64,000 bases of DNA from Zeugodacus cucurbitae (taxonomy: Eukaryota; Arthropoda; Insecta; Diptera; Tephritidae). The stretch's first letter is position 1, and every line of letters begins with the position of its first letter. The DNA is taken from assembly GCF_028554725.1 (NCBI RefSeq), contig NC_071670.1, forward strand, positions 71,957,001 through 72,021,000, in the 5' to 3' direction. Below, piece by piece: positions 1 through 11,545 of this stretch. Position numbers and translations under genes: made by a program. The notes under the pieces were generated by a model that worked only from the letters and a program-made list of their open reading frames with translations, was not told where the DNA came from and made no database searches.

Positions 1-1560
1 CATCCAATATTAACTGAGAATGAAATTAATTCTGGAACTTTCGATCATGTTAATATATTAATTCAATACTAGTCTAGAACGCCCTTTCTAATTATCAGGT
101 AAGTAGTTTAGTAATTTCGTTTTTATGTTTTATTACGAATGAATTTGCTAAACTAATTTGCTTCAGCATTGCTAGTATGGGTCTCGAGCATTTTGCTAGA
201 TCGATTTCTATAGAATAGAGGAATTGAATGAGCTTAGATTTGATGATAATGAGCTTAGATTTTATAAATTATTATGAATAATTTTTTCCAAGTTAGAAAT
301 GTTCTTTTCTTCTTAGGTGTTACCGCTCAATCCCTAAATATCTTATATGAATATATATTATTGCCAAAGCCCCTTAGACTCCACACTATCTAATAAAGAA
401 TGCGCCCTTCTCCGCATGAATTTCTATTTGCATTTAATTAAAGGAGAATTGCGAAAGTTTTATTTTATTTGCAATTCGAAGAAGTCTCCACTGGTCACAG
501 ACCAATGTCAAACTGTAATTGTATACAGCCTTGCGAAATTTCTACTGCAAACAGCGCACAACTGTAAAAATGAAAATAACGGTAATGACAAAACAACAGT
601 ACCAGCAGCATAAAATAAATACAAATAAAAACTCTAAACCTCGGTGAAATGGTAAAATATTGCAAGCGAACAGGTAATTGTTGTTGCTGTGCAGATGTGA
701 AAACTTTCACTTTGACACACAACAACGCAGCAAAATTCCACCTCAACCCTCATTCTTCTCTCTCCCTCTCTTCAGCAAGTTTCATTAGTCCACACTTTGT
801 CCGTTTATCCTGCGGCCAACGGCGACCTTGCAAGCAAACTAACTTGGCTACTCACAAAGCAAGACGAGCAAACAACGCAACGATGACAGCTAAATGTCAG
901 TCAAGAGGCAAGAAACGTCAGTCATCAGTTCTCCAGAGTAAATGAAAAATGCTTGTTTGCGTATACTATGTGAGCAGGAAAGTGACGTTGGAATTTCTCA
1001 GGTTTATCAATTTAAATAAAGTGTAAAGTGTTGGAAAAAATGGGTAAAATCTTTATGAGAGCGTTCATCACTTCATGTTTCTTGTAAACTGTGGTCGAGC
1101 AAATTTACGCAAACCGAACTAAAACTATGTGGAATCATACCTCTCTTTTACTTCGTTTATTTTTTTTTTGGAGAAAAAAATAGAACAGCACCTGACCGGT
1201 TTTTTCATACTTTTCTATCCAGCTGCTGACGGTAATGACATAGCAATTTGTAAACCTTGTTGGTACTAAATATATGAATAACCGTTGCCCTGAAAATAGT
1301 ATTAACGAGCATCTAAGATATTTTTATTTTGATATGAGATTCAATTTGCCACCCAAATTACAGATTCGTTCCTACTAAGTAAAACCACAACTTAAGCAAT
1401 ATGGAAGAGACCACAGCCGTTGCAGCTGGAAAGTATAAACATTATTATTTACGCGATATTAAACTCTGGTGTAGCGCTTGCATGTCCTGAATATCCTACG
1501 AAAGAGGAAGAGTACGGTAGGACGCAAGCGAAGTTGTCACAAAATTATGATATATGTAAC
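1..1560. other. Non-coding, probably the left extension of the duplicated segment
   Basis: A consensus 5' splice-site word CAGGTAAGTAG occurs at 97-107, but no exon can be defined upstream of it. Short frames at 347-945 have no recognisable content. Weak resemblance to 40.3-41.3 kb at the same ~39.7-kb offset (for example around 840-920 and 40540-40620) suggests the duplication continues left of block 1. Confidence 0.4.
228..262 (+). repeat. Short direct repeat of ATGAGCTTAGATTT
   Basis: The 14-base word occurs at 228-241 and again at 249-262, so a 21-base step has been duplicated in tandem. Confidence 0.8.
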
Positions 1561-2135
1561 ATTAAATACAATTTAAGATCCTCAAGCAAATGGGCGAGTA
1601 TGAAGACTACAGCGAGTAGTGCAGAAAGAATCACGAAGGCTTTAAAAAGAAGCAAAGGCCTGCTGCCAACTCACATCAACATCAGCACATGGGAACGCCA
1701 TAAAATGTCATCACTTGTGATCAATGTCAACCGCGCTGGTGGTATAGCTAAGCGTTAAAAATGTTTCGCAATTTAGGTAGCAGTAGCAGCGCTTTGAAAT
1801 AAACTCAGCGGTGTATATGTTAGCTCACCAGTAACCTTGACCCAAAGCAAGCAGCAGCAACAAAGCAAAGAACAAAACATTATTCACTGCAAATACTTAA
1901 TGGTCCCTAACCAAGTCGCCCTGCGTCTCTTTATGCTCGAAATGCGAGCAAGAGAGAAACAGGAAACACAGGCACATACTTTCACTGGTGAAGCCTCAAG
2001 AGAGTTGATAAATAAACTAAAGAAAAGAAAACTTCTTATTCGAGGAAAATATCCGAAATGGACTATTTGACTTCTTTAGATTTTTAAATTTGTTCCACTC
2101 TCTAATATTTATTTGAAAAGATTAACGAGAAAATT
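1561..2135 (+). repeat. Duplicated block 1, left copy (partner 41376-42037)
   Basis: Direct-orientation homology begins with ATTAAATACAATTTAAG against ATTAAATTCAATTTAAG in the partner. It continues through GGGAACGCCATAAAATG, CCTTGACCCAAAGCAA, TTTATGCTCGAAATG and TAACGAGAAAA. Identity is roughly 75% by eye with small indels. Two short open frames here (1420-1758 and 1837-2070) are not conserved as proteins in the partner, which argues that the block is non-coding. Confidence 0.82.
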
Positions 2136-2162
2136 TTCTTCTGCCTCCGACTCAAAACCGAT

Positions 2163-2217
2163 AACATGTTGTGCGTGTTACATCGTGAATTTGCAAAAAA
2201 CTTCGCGTTTTGTAACA
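2163..2217 (+). repeat. Duplicated block 2, left copy (partner 42361-42416)
   Basis: AACATGTTGTGCGTG..., TGAATT..., ACTTCGCG...TTTGTAACA align along about 55 bases with the partner. The offset is about 40.2 kb, consistent with block 1. Confidence 0.7.
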
Positions 2218-3075
2218 GCAAAAAAAAAAATAAAATAAACGCCTCTAAAACTCAGCATTAGTTTATATCATACGTAATACAACGAGAATTTTATGCAAAT
2301 TTCACCTAAACTCAGGATTTGCCCATAATCAAGTCTATTCTAACAAAAACTTCCTTCAACCAACCCTTACCAACGCATGCGACCTTTTCCCTTCCGATAA
2401 TTGTCAATAAATTGAGCAGAAATACATATATTTGGTGTATATCTAACAAACGATGATTGATATTTTTGCAAGACTCAAACGTTAATGGTAACATAAACTT
2501 ATCAACAACAAAAACAACTCCGACCATATCTGTCACCGAAAAAAAGATAAACTATCATGTGAATACTACATACACCTGCATTGCTCCCCACTAGTGTTGA
2601 CTGCTGACTACTGACTGATGAAAGATAAATATTGATGACACGACAAGACAGGGTTACATTGCGATGCAGCAATAAATAAATATAACAAATTCATACGTAC
2701 CTCTCCCAGAAACAGGAAACCATATAATTGAGGGAAATGTAATTATTCCTGGTATACTCAGACATGTAATAGTCGAAGCTCAGGTATATAAATTACATTT
2801 CTTGTTTCTTATTTGTCCATTTATATTTGTTGTTGCCATTGTTTCTTTTAGTCTCGGTTTGTTCTTTGCACAAATGCAGTGAATGCCCTATAGAAACTGG
2901 TTGTTTTGTACAAATATTTGTTTTTCGGGTAAATTACAAAAAAAAAAATAACACCAAAAAAACACAAATAAAACATACAAAAAAAAAAAATTATCTGAAA
3001 GTATATAAATATGGATTACTGTACAGAAAAGCTATTTTGCTTTCGTAAATAATATATTTTCGTTTTTTTTTACAG
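2218..3075. other. Non-coding stretch between duplicated blocks
   Basis: It contains A-runs near 2219 and 2940-2990 and a weak anchor CAGCAATAAA (2668) against 42651. No gene is seen. Confidence 0.5.
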
Positions 3076-3292
3076 CCAGACAACCGAGCTGAACAATCTC
3101 TATTGGAGGCCAACTACTTCTCTGATCAGCTATTATTCACCTAATAGGTCACGGGAGCAATAAAGAGACTCTGAACTAATTGCAGAAAACAGTTTGAATT
3201 CACATCTGTTTGGGTTAGACTACCATAGAGATATGGCGACCAAGCACTAAGGCAGAGATTCACACAACGAGGTGTGCCCCATGGAAAGACAA
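3076..3292 (+). other. Possible spliced exon or leader exon
   Basis: A strong 3' splice-site pattern (a T-run followed by TTTTACAG, ending at 3075) precedes a GC-richer stretch that ends at a strong 5' splice-site pattern (GTAAGTT from 3293). The 217 bases between carry stops in all frames, but two frames stay open for 22 and 28 codons from the acceptor. ATGGAAAGACAA, with a favourable CCCC context, sits directly at the donor. It could be a 5' leader exon with a short first coding segment, or coincidence. The diverged counterpart near 43.2 kb does not preserve the splice signals or frames, which lowers confidence. Confidence 0.22.
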
Positions 3293-4259
3293 GTAAGTTC
3301 ATCCGTAATTCTTCAATTAAGATTGTTCACTAATTGTTTCATTTGTTCATCTCAGAATTCAGGAATTTGCGGTTACCGACAGCTCTTTAATGAAGGATTA
3401 GGTCGCATTTTGCTCCGAGAATCTTAATACTTCCCCAAGGTGACGATCAGAAAGCATTGATTAAAATGTAATTTAATGTATGCATTATATATCAAGCGTA
3501 TATACATATGTATGTTAAGTCAAGTGAAATACAATAATAAAAGAGCGATCCGTAAAAGTTTACTTCATTTAATAAGATTTGCAAATGTAACTCCAGGTGA
3601 GATCTATTTTAGTATACGGCTAAATGTTAAAATATATTAACAACAATGAAAGTCCGGTCATGATCGGTTAAATTAATAAGGGAGCATTCACCCATTACAC
3701 TATGAAGTGGCAACTTTATCAAAGTTTCTTGGGCATTAACTCCATGAAAAGGTGAAGAGCACTGTATAAACAAATAGCAATGAAATTAATTATTGAGGCC
3801 CTAGGATTACACCAAGCCTGAGAACTACTGAAAATCACCGGAATGATATAAGCATTTACAACATGCTCAATTCACATGAATGTACCAATATTCAGTACCA
3901 TGTTCAAAGCGCCAGACTTATGTTCCTTTTTTGAACCCATTCCCATTTTTGTTTTACGTTTAAATGAAAAATGTTACGAAATGGAAAAAAATGCTTTTGT
4001 TTTAACACTACCAATACGCTGTAGACGATAATCAGCGGTGCTATCAAAATATATAAGCATATACTCAAATGATAATGCATAGAGAACACGAATCATGTTT
4101 CATATGTTTTTCTTGTTTTTCATCGGCTTATGCATCACTGCCCGCCATTGCATGGATGAAATAAGATATACCGTGCTGGTATGAAAAAAGATCGCTAATG
4201 TTGCCGCGTTACATAATTTATGCTGTGGGAATTTTTTTTATCAGCAACTAGCCATTTGT
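3293..4259. other. Non-coding stretch, nothing recognised
   Basis: AT-rich. The longest open frame (61 codons, minus strand at 3904-4089) has no domain features. No repeats beyond short A/T runs. Confidence 0.5.
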
Positions 4260-4490
4260 AGGCGTCCCCTTGTTTTGCTCTTCGACCGTCTGTCATAGAA
4301 TGCTTTTCGAATGCAGCAACCAGCTGAGGTCTGGCAGCTCTATCTAGCCTCTCGTGGGCTTCTAAAAGTGTTGTGTGTTGCAGTCATTCATGGCATTATA
4401 ATCAGCAGTGTACACACAGTTGGGAGCGAAGGCTGTTTGGTGTTGCATCATCTCTGAATAATTCAGGGCCCCAGTTGGCAAGAAGCATAT
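4260..4490 (+). repeat. Duplicated block with a second relative at 10660-10990
   Basis: Shared words include TCATGGCATTATAAT, TCTGAATAATT and GGCC..AGTTG..AAG, in order and in direct orientation with 10660-10990. The same stretch also shares TGTACACACAGTTG with 44393-44406, the expected place in the right-hand duplicate. This sequence may therefore be present three times. Confidence 0.6.
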
Positions 4491-4875
4491 GTGCGAAGTA
4501 AAACAGCTGACGACCATGAATGCACGTGCAATGATACTGTTGTTGTTGCTTTTTCCTCTTGCATGTGTAGTCCTTTGTGCTAAGTAAGCAATGCGGGCTT
4601 TTGATTTACTTTTCTACATTAATTCAGAAAACTTTTAAGCCGCTTATGTGGCATAATGAGTGTTGATGCTTTTTTCTTTGTTTCAATCACCCAATTCGTG
4701 TGAGTTTAAGAAATTGAAATTGAGAAGAATTTTGGTCTATGTTTAAAATAATACAAAATAAATAAATGTAAATGATCATTCTCAACCCTTTTCCGTAACA
4801 AATGCACTGTGGATGAGACGGCGTATACGTAACTTATTACGTTTGCAAGCAATTTTACATTTTCATTTTCATTTA

Positions 4876-5049
4876 AGGTGCAAACTCATTTATTTTCAAT
4901 TTGTCATCTGTTTATATGAGGATAATCCAGCTTAATGGCTACATATATAAAATATTATTTTTAATTAAATTGCTTTGCACGGCCAGGGAATGCAAGTGTG
5001 CGGACAGCATTATCATATGCTCCACAGACAGAGACACTGCACCGGCGAA
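4876..5049 (+). repeat. Duplicated block 3, left copy (partner 47712-47861)
   Basis: One of the best-conserved anchors. About 100 bases beginning at AGGTG show around 80% identity to the partner, including TTTATTTTCAATTTGTCA and TTTTAATTAAATTGC. After a diverged stretch both copies end in GCACCGGCGAA. Confidence 0.85.
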
Positions 5050-5242
5050 ATTTAAACAACAAACACAGAAACAACATTGATAGTAAAAGCAAAACACGTT
5101 CAAAAGCAGTAAATAACTATATATTCATATAAATTTTATGAAAATAATTAAGCTTATAGGAGCAGTCGATCTGGCAGAGCAGAGACATATGTTGACAACA
5201 ATTCCCAAGCTGTGCGAATATAAAACAATAAATGTATGTAGC

Positions 5243-5346
5243 CTTCATCAGTGAGGCGAATTACAAGCTAGTTCGGTGCGATAAAATTGCCGAACAATAT
5301 GAATAAAGTAGTAATGAATACGGCTTTCTACTTTATGCCATTGTGT
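5243..5346 (+). repeat. Duplicated block 4, left copy (partner 47936-48038)
   Basis: CAGTGA, GGTGC..TAAA, CAAT.TGAA and CTTTA...ATTGTG.GG align colinearly with the partner over about 100 bases, directly downstream of block 3 in both segments. Confidence 0.72.
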
Positions 5347-6122
5347 GGTAGGAAGTAAGAAGGAAATTATAAAAGAATTAAACTGACTGTAATAAAAATA
5401 ATCTCTTGTTTTGCGATGACAAATACGAGTAAACTAAATGTTTACAAAGGCCAGTGCATTGCTCTGCCAACGGCTGTTGATTGCTCTTCACTAGTTTTTG
5501 GCTTAATGGTCTTCTAATTCCATGTGCGAATACTCATTAATTATTTGCTTTAATGCCAAGATGAAGATAAGCGGTGCGGTGACTTTGGCCGTGACTGTTG
5601 GTCAATCGTGAGAGTATCTGACACCCTAATCACCATCATAAACACCAACCGAGGCTGTCGTTTTCCTTTCATTGGATTTATATCGCTAATGATCGCTGAT
5701 AATGACCGCTTTAATGGCTGCATTTTATGGAGTCATAGTCAACGGTTTAACGCCATCGTTAAAGTCACATTCATATCTACATACACAGAAACAAATATAA
5801 GTCGATCGGGAATAAATGTATATGAATGTATATATTGATCCTTTAAAAAATATCATAAATTAAATTAGGAGCATGGAGATGTTACTGGCACCACTAAATT
5901 TTTTTTTTTTTTGAATTTCGTAAAAATTAATGACTTGCCCGTCTAAGTCTATTACGATTTAAAGTTTTTAAATTTGGTGCAATTACAACATCTAGAATAT
6001 AGTTTTGAGTTACTTCCAAATATAGCAAAGTCCTTCGCTGCATCATTAAATGCCTCAGCTTCTAATAAATGAGAAAAAGTTCTCAATCTAAGCCGCTTTG
6101 CTGCACAATGCTGATATTACAA

Positions 6123-6290
6123 AGAAGTTCAGCAAAACACTCCAAAAGGTTATCTCAGCGAAACTCTGCAATGCCAAGAACTTCGACGATAAACTTTGCT
6201 CTCGCAGTGTTCAGGCAGGCTGTCAGGTGCATTGCGGCAAACGCGAAGTGTGAAAAGCCAAAATGTCACTTATAACGGAATTTATGTTTC
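6123..6290 (+). repeat. Duplicated block 5, left copy (partner 49951-50330)
   Basis: AGAAGTTC, AAAGGTTATCTCAGC, AAACTTTGCT, GTCAGGCTGTCAG, CATTGCGGC and GTGTGAAAA...TGTCACTT.TAA.GGAATTT all recur in order in the partner. The short frames at 6069-6525 are not preserved there, so I treat the block as non-coding. Confidence 0.82.
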
Positions 6291-6867
6291 AAAGCATACT
6301 CTCTGGTGCGATTGTTTCTGGTTTGTTAACTCACAAGTAAAAGTTATTTTTCGGCATTTCATATTTTATGATGTCAGCCATCACAATAGTGCAACAAGTA
6401 GCAAGTGCATTCGATGTGGTGCAACTAACTGTCTCTGTGAACAGCGTACTTTTCTTTCCCCCGGCAGTGATATGTTGGAGTCTCGTTGCGGCTGTGATTG
6501 GCAATTAATGTCGCAAAGAGTTTGAAAAGCGCTGAGCTTGCGGGTTAAAGATAACAAATACCGCGTCGAGTGTAGTGAAGTACCGAAATTTCATTTTGAG
6601 GGAACTGAAATGAAATATGAATTTAAGATCTAGCAGATATTTTGAAAAATAATCAATATCTAAACAACAATTTTTAATAGTAATAAATTAGAACACACTG
6701 AAATAACAACGAGCAACAAAGCTCTGCTACAACTCTTACTCAAGTTTCTACATAACTTATGTGCCACGTAAGACTGTGTAAGCGTCTTTCGCATCCAATA
6801 TTCGAAACAATAAGGTGTGTGCAATTGGAAGCGTGAAAATATTTTAAGTTTGAGTGCATTGTTGCAA

Positions 6868-7250
6868 GAATTATTTCACGTCGATTGTGGCATGCAAATT
6901 GCGTGGCTTTCATGTATTTCACAATTTCGCGCTTTTGTGGATGCCCCCATTGGCACATTCGTGTGAAAAGCCTAAGAGTTGGAGGCATGTGAGCACGTCT
7001 GCTGACGGCTTATGAAATTTGTGTTACGCATACGCCACGACATGCGAATTTACTTCAACTGCAGCATAACTATGGTTCTTTGAAGTACATGCATTACGCC
7101 ATTAGTCACTTAATTTGTAAAAAGAATATCATGGGACTTGCATACACTTACTCAGTGTCTTTCATGTCATACTCTCCCACGTGCACACCATATATACATA
7201 CATACGTAAGCACGTGTTTACTCGTATGACTTATATATGGAGTGCATATA
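6868..7250 (+). repeat. Duplicated block 6, left copy (partner 51586-51915)
   Basis: Shares GAATTATT.CACG, CAA.TTGC, the ACATTCG end of one segment, GCACGT....TTATG..ATTT.TGTT.CG and CGCATACGCCACG with the partner, in order. The region around 7150-7250 is a weaker continuation. Confidence 0.78.
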
Positions 7251-10200
7251 AAGAAGAATATAAATATTGAAACACCCCCTGGTGAAAGTGAAAGACATTT
7301 ATAGAAGACTTCAATTATAGTAGAGTAAATTTATTTGAGTAGATGTGTAGTAAAATGCGTATCCATGTGCAATAAGTAAAGTTTCATACTTAAAAATATT
7401 ATTATTTCCTGTACTCACCAATACGATAGAATAATATATTAATACGTTGCAGTTGACTAAGCTACAAAGAGTTTCGTTACTCTAGCGCCTAAAAAGCTTA
7501 GTAGGCCTAAGCCATCGAAATATCAACGAATTTATCCATTCAAAGTCATGCGCAGATTCTAATTTAATGGATGCGGAATAATAAACGTTATTATGGTAAG
7601 TCGAGTTTATGATTTTATTTGGCTAACAAAAGGCTACTTTGCCTAATCCCGGAAGTCTAAATGTCGTTCACTTGACAACTTAATAAGAAAATGAATTTAC
7701 ACAACAACGCTGCCAACAATAGAAGCTCAGCTGAAGGGTCATTTCTATATTTGGTATTTAATTTTTCGAAGCTTATAGAATCATATAAATATCCGTATGA
7801 AATGTATGTAAATAAAAAAATCTCTCATGTTACTGAAGCACAAATATAAACAACGAGCTTGAAGATATTTATGATAAAATTATATATCTACAATATACAA
7901 TATAAAGTCTAGCATCTGTTTATTATTTAAATGTCGCAAATAATCATTACGAAGCAATGATTAAGTGCTGCTACTGCAACTCAATCGTTTTTCGATTTAT
8001 TTGAATAAGAACAAATTTAGCAAAGAAGATACGTTAAGAGAACGTGACGACAGTAAACTTTCCTCCAGTGTCACATTCTTCGTGAAAAGTGCGCCTCTAG
8101 TTTGCTTGTGAGATGCAAGAGACCTACTGCTGCACAACTGCAGCACTCACTTACAGACTGACACGCATACACACTCTCTGAAATCCCAAAGCGGAACTCC
8201 TACGATGATTTGGGGAAAATGTACTGTTGCCACCAGAAGCTCAGTTGTCATAAAAATATGATGAATGTAGCATTAAATTCAATTTCTGAATCTCTTCAGT
8301 GAGTGAGTGGGTATCCGAAATGTTGAGTTTAAGTTCTGGCTGCAGTAGAATCAGAGTGGAAAGTGAATTGCAGCAGTGAAAGTGACAAATGCCGACAGAG
8401 GCGAGAGGAGCATCAATGTCAATAGCAGAATATACATACACGAGTAGATAAGTGCCTGTGGGTGGTCTTGAGGGTCCAATAAAATGAAATTCAATTGAAG
8501 TAATGCAAATGACTACGAGGATGTTGCAATTTGTCAAGTTGATTGATTTTTCGGTGGAATAAAAGTTTAACAGAGCTGATCCATTTTTTATTGAAAAAAT
8601 CACATTCCAATTTAAGAAGACCTCTGCAAGGTTGTGTAAGTATGTCTATATAACCCTCGTATTAGCCTAATAAAGAATAAATTCCCTGCAATGTAGTCCG
8701 CACAATAAAAGTAGTCATAAATGGCAAAAAGATATGCTAGTGCTACAACAAAGCAGATACTTGCTGACTAAGCGTATATTTATCGCATATCCCAAAAAAT
8801 ATTGAAAGCGATTTAGCGAAATTTATGGCGATAGATAGTGGAGTTCAAAACTTCCGCCAACATATCATATTTCAAATGGTATACGCCGTATCGTTTGGCC
8901 TTACTGCCTCCTCCATAAAACATTTTTCGATTCTGGTTGTCCACTTAAGCTCTGGCATTGATGAATCGACTTCGAGGTGTAATAGCAGCGAAAGCCACGC
9001 AATTGAAATCTGCGAAAAGCGAAAGCCAGCGAATATCACACAAAGGAATAAGTCATTACAACAATTTCCACGAACTGCAATAGCCTGCCAGCAATTTGGC
9101 TGTAATCGCTTCAAGCATTCCCAAACATAAATGCCAACCACTCCACAACAATGGACAGTGAACGATCCGCCACTTAGGCTCCACCGGAAATGGCCTTCGA
9201 TTGCGAACGGAAACGGAAATTGCTTTCTTATTTCGCTGCTGTTACAGGCAGACCCCGCCATCGCTTAACCTCCATCCAGCATCGAAGCACACTACTGCTT
9301 CAAATGGTCAGTTTTCAACACTTTTGTCTTGTTTTCCAGGCCTTGCTGCTAATTTTGCTTCATTGCATTTGAAATCGTTTCGTTTGCTTGACTGCCCTTG
9401 AAGTTGTTGGCAATGCGCAATTACTTTTAGCTGTAAAAGTTTGCTTTCAACAATATCTGCAGTGAGTTCGTAGAGAAGCGAAAGGCGCAAGGAATTTTTT
9501 ACAATTGTAATTTAAATAAATTAGTTATTTTACAAACGGATCTAAATAATCCTGTTGTATTCGAATGGTATTCAAGAATACAAAGTGCAAATTTTCTCAG
9601 TCTCATCTAGTACATTTGAAGGGCATTTTTTGAAAAAAAAAAAAAAAATGTTACTCTTCAGCTTTTCCAGTGAATAAAATATTTTACCTAACGGTTTTTA
9701 GGTTGGATTTCAAGCTTGAGTGTGAGAGCTGATTAAATCGGGCACACATGACCCCTTCTACCTCCTCTATTATATCTTAATATTGTATAGTATTGTGCAA
9801 AAAAGCCTCAAGGTGGAAAAGCAATCAACAAGCAATAAAATGAAATGAAAGTGTCAAATAAGCGCTTAACCTTAATCCACTTATAAAATCCTCTTTGGAG
9901 GCAATTTTCAACCAAGACACACCTAGAGTGTTATCGCAAGCTTTAAGCAATATTCATGCAAATTTTAAGGGTTGCGAATAAAAAGATAAAAATGAAAATG
10001 AGGTTTCAAAAAAGTTTCAAAAGCTTTTGACAACTAGATGGTATCATTAGAGGATTACTCTATGTCATCGGCTAATTTGCATGTAGATATGTTTTCATCT
10101 ATGTATGTATGGATATATGCATATGAGTGTGGATAAGCTTGGGCAGGTGTGTATTTTGCATATTTTTAAAAGTGGTAACAGAACTTGTTACCTTGCACAA

Positions 10201-10659
10201 TAGCCCGATGATTATTCTACAAAATTTTCAGCCTACTTATCGACTCGAAACCCTTCCCTTCCCGCTACCCTTCTTCCGAATTTTGGTTGGTTATAAAGGG
10301 TATGAAGATAGGGAAATATGCAAGACTTCAATTATTACCGGTTTTCTTTTTTTGAAAAAAAAAACATTAAGAAATAAGCCCATCGAAAGCACTGACTTAT
10401 TATTTGTTTTCCGATTTTAATGAAGTTGAAGCGCATAGAACTACTTTAGAACTCATATCGCTCCTTTCTAGCAAATGTTTGCCTTAATGAGAAAATTTAA
10501 ACGAAATTTAAACGAATTCTCTTCCCAGGCGACCGAGTTATCTAGCGAATATTTTGCTGTTTATTGCTTACTTTCCTTCTTCATTCACTGATGTGAGTAT
10601 ATGAGTCTAAGTATGCTATGCATAATTAATTTTGCTGCAGTTTACCCTTTGCAATACCA
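7251..10659. other. Non-coding stretch largely absent from the right-hand duplicate
   Basis: Between blocks 6 and 7 the left segment has about 4.2 kb, of which the right segment keeps only about 1 kb. It includes a GC-richer patch at 8940-9260 with open frames on both strands (101 and 129 codons), none with recognisable motifs, and an A-run at 9634-9648. It may be an old insertion on the left or a deletion on the right. Confidence 0.4.
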
Positions 10660-10990
10660 GTCATTCCTACAGAGTGACGTTTCGCAGTATTCCGTTCTTT
10701 CGTCCGACTTCCCTTGAATCATTTCACATGACCAAAGCAACATCTGCTGCTGCTGCAACTGTGGCATTGAGAGGGTGTGAAGCGAAGTGCGAAGTGTTAC
10801 ATGTGTCAGTTGTTATTTGTTGTTGGCATATTCGCTCTCTTCTGGTGCACTCAAGTGTCCTTAAACATATTATCGACGTCACTCATGGCATTATAATGAG
10901 CTGCGTAAACACCATTAGTATTTCACAAAAGTCTTTTGTACAATAACTCTGAATAATTTAAGGCCGGAAGTTGAGAAGTAGAACGGAGCG
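10660..10990 (+). repeat. Relative of the 4260-4490 block
   Basis: TCATGGCATTATAAT at about 10886 and TCTGAATAATTTAAGGCC at about 10946 align with the block at 4260-4490, with diverged sequence between. It lies inside the 7.26-11.4 kb stretch that has no clear counterpart in the right-hand duplicate. The open frame at 10632-10946 spans it but is not conserved in the relative. Confidence 0.6.
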
Positions 10991-11421
10991 CGAATGCAGA
11001 GTGGAAGGGAATTAGAGAGTAAATAGGCTTGTGCTTACACATAGGGAGCAGCAAAGTAAACCACTTGTTGAGATGATGATGTTATAGAGGCCCTTGCCTC
11101 ACTTGCAAAGAAATGTACTTTGGGAAGAGGTAGGCGTGAGTTCAGTGAGCTTCTTGGCGAGCTTACCCAACTTGGTATCCCTGTTAGCTAAGTAATCAAA
11201 AAAGTATAAACGTCCCAGTTTCGAAGTATTCCGAGACACCAATCCTTGCTACTGTTTCCTACCTTATTTGTTTGATGTTCACTTTCAATTACATATTTAT
11301 ATCAAGTTTGCGATACAGAAAACAAATTCTTAAGTAAGCAGATTTCATTGAATACCGACATAGTTCAGTATAGTATAGCATCATAGTCAGTTTGGTAAGC
11401 CGGGCATTGAAAATTCAATAG

Positions 11422-11545
11422 CGAATTCATTCAACATTTATGGGCAATCGAATGGAAAAATAATCGAAACTTTGATTTTATGGCGCACAAAAGTGCCACT
11501 CAGAAGACGTGAGGCACTAACGTTGATGGTAATATTGATGTTAAT
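11422..11545 (+). repeat. Duplicated block 7, left copy (partner 52924-53045)
   Basis: About 100 bases of high identity (over 80% by eye). Shared words include CAATCGAATGGAAAAATAAT, GGCGCACAAAAGTGCCACTC and GTTGATG. It is the next colinear anchor, but about 3 kb of left-copy sequence separating it from block 6 is missing on the right. Confidence 0.85.

Noticed and set aside
1420..2070. Possible coding exons inside duplicated block 1
   Set aside because: The paralogous copy at 41.4-42.0 kb has indels that break these frames and uses different ones, so selection on protein sequence is unlikely.
2581..2593. TTGCTCCCCACTA resembling the inverted Tc1-like end seen at 60271
   Set aside because: The match covers about 12 bases, lacks the CAGT/TA boundary and the AAAAGT continuation, and lies 58 kb away.
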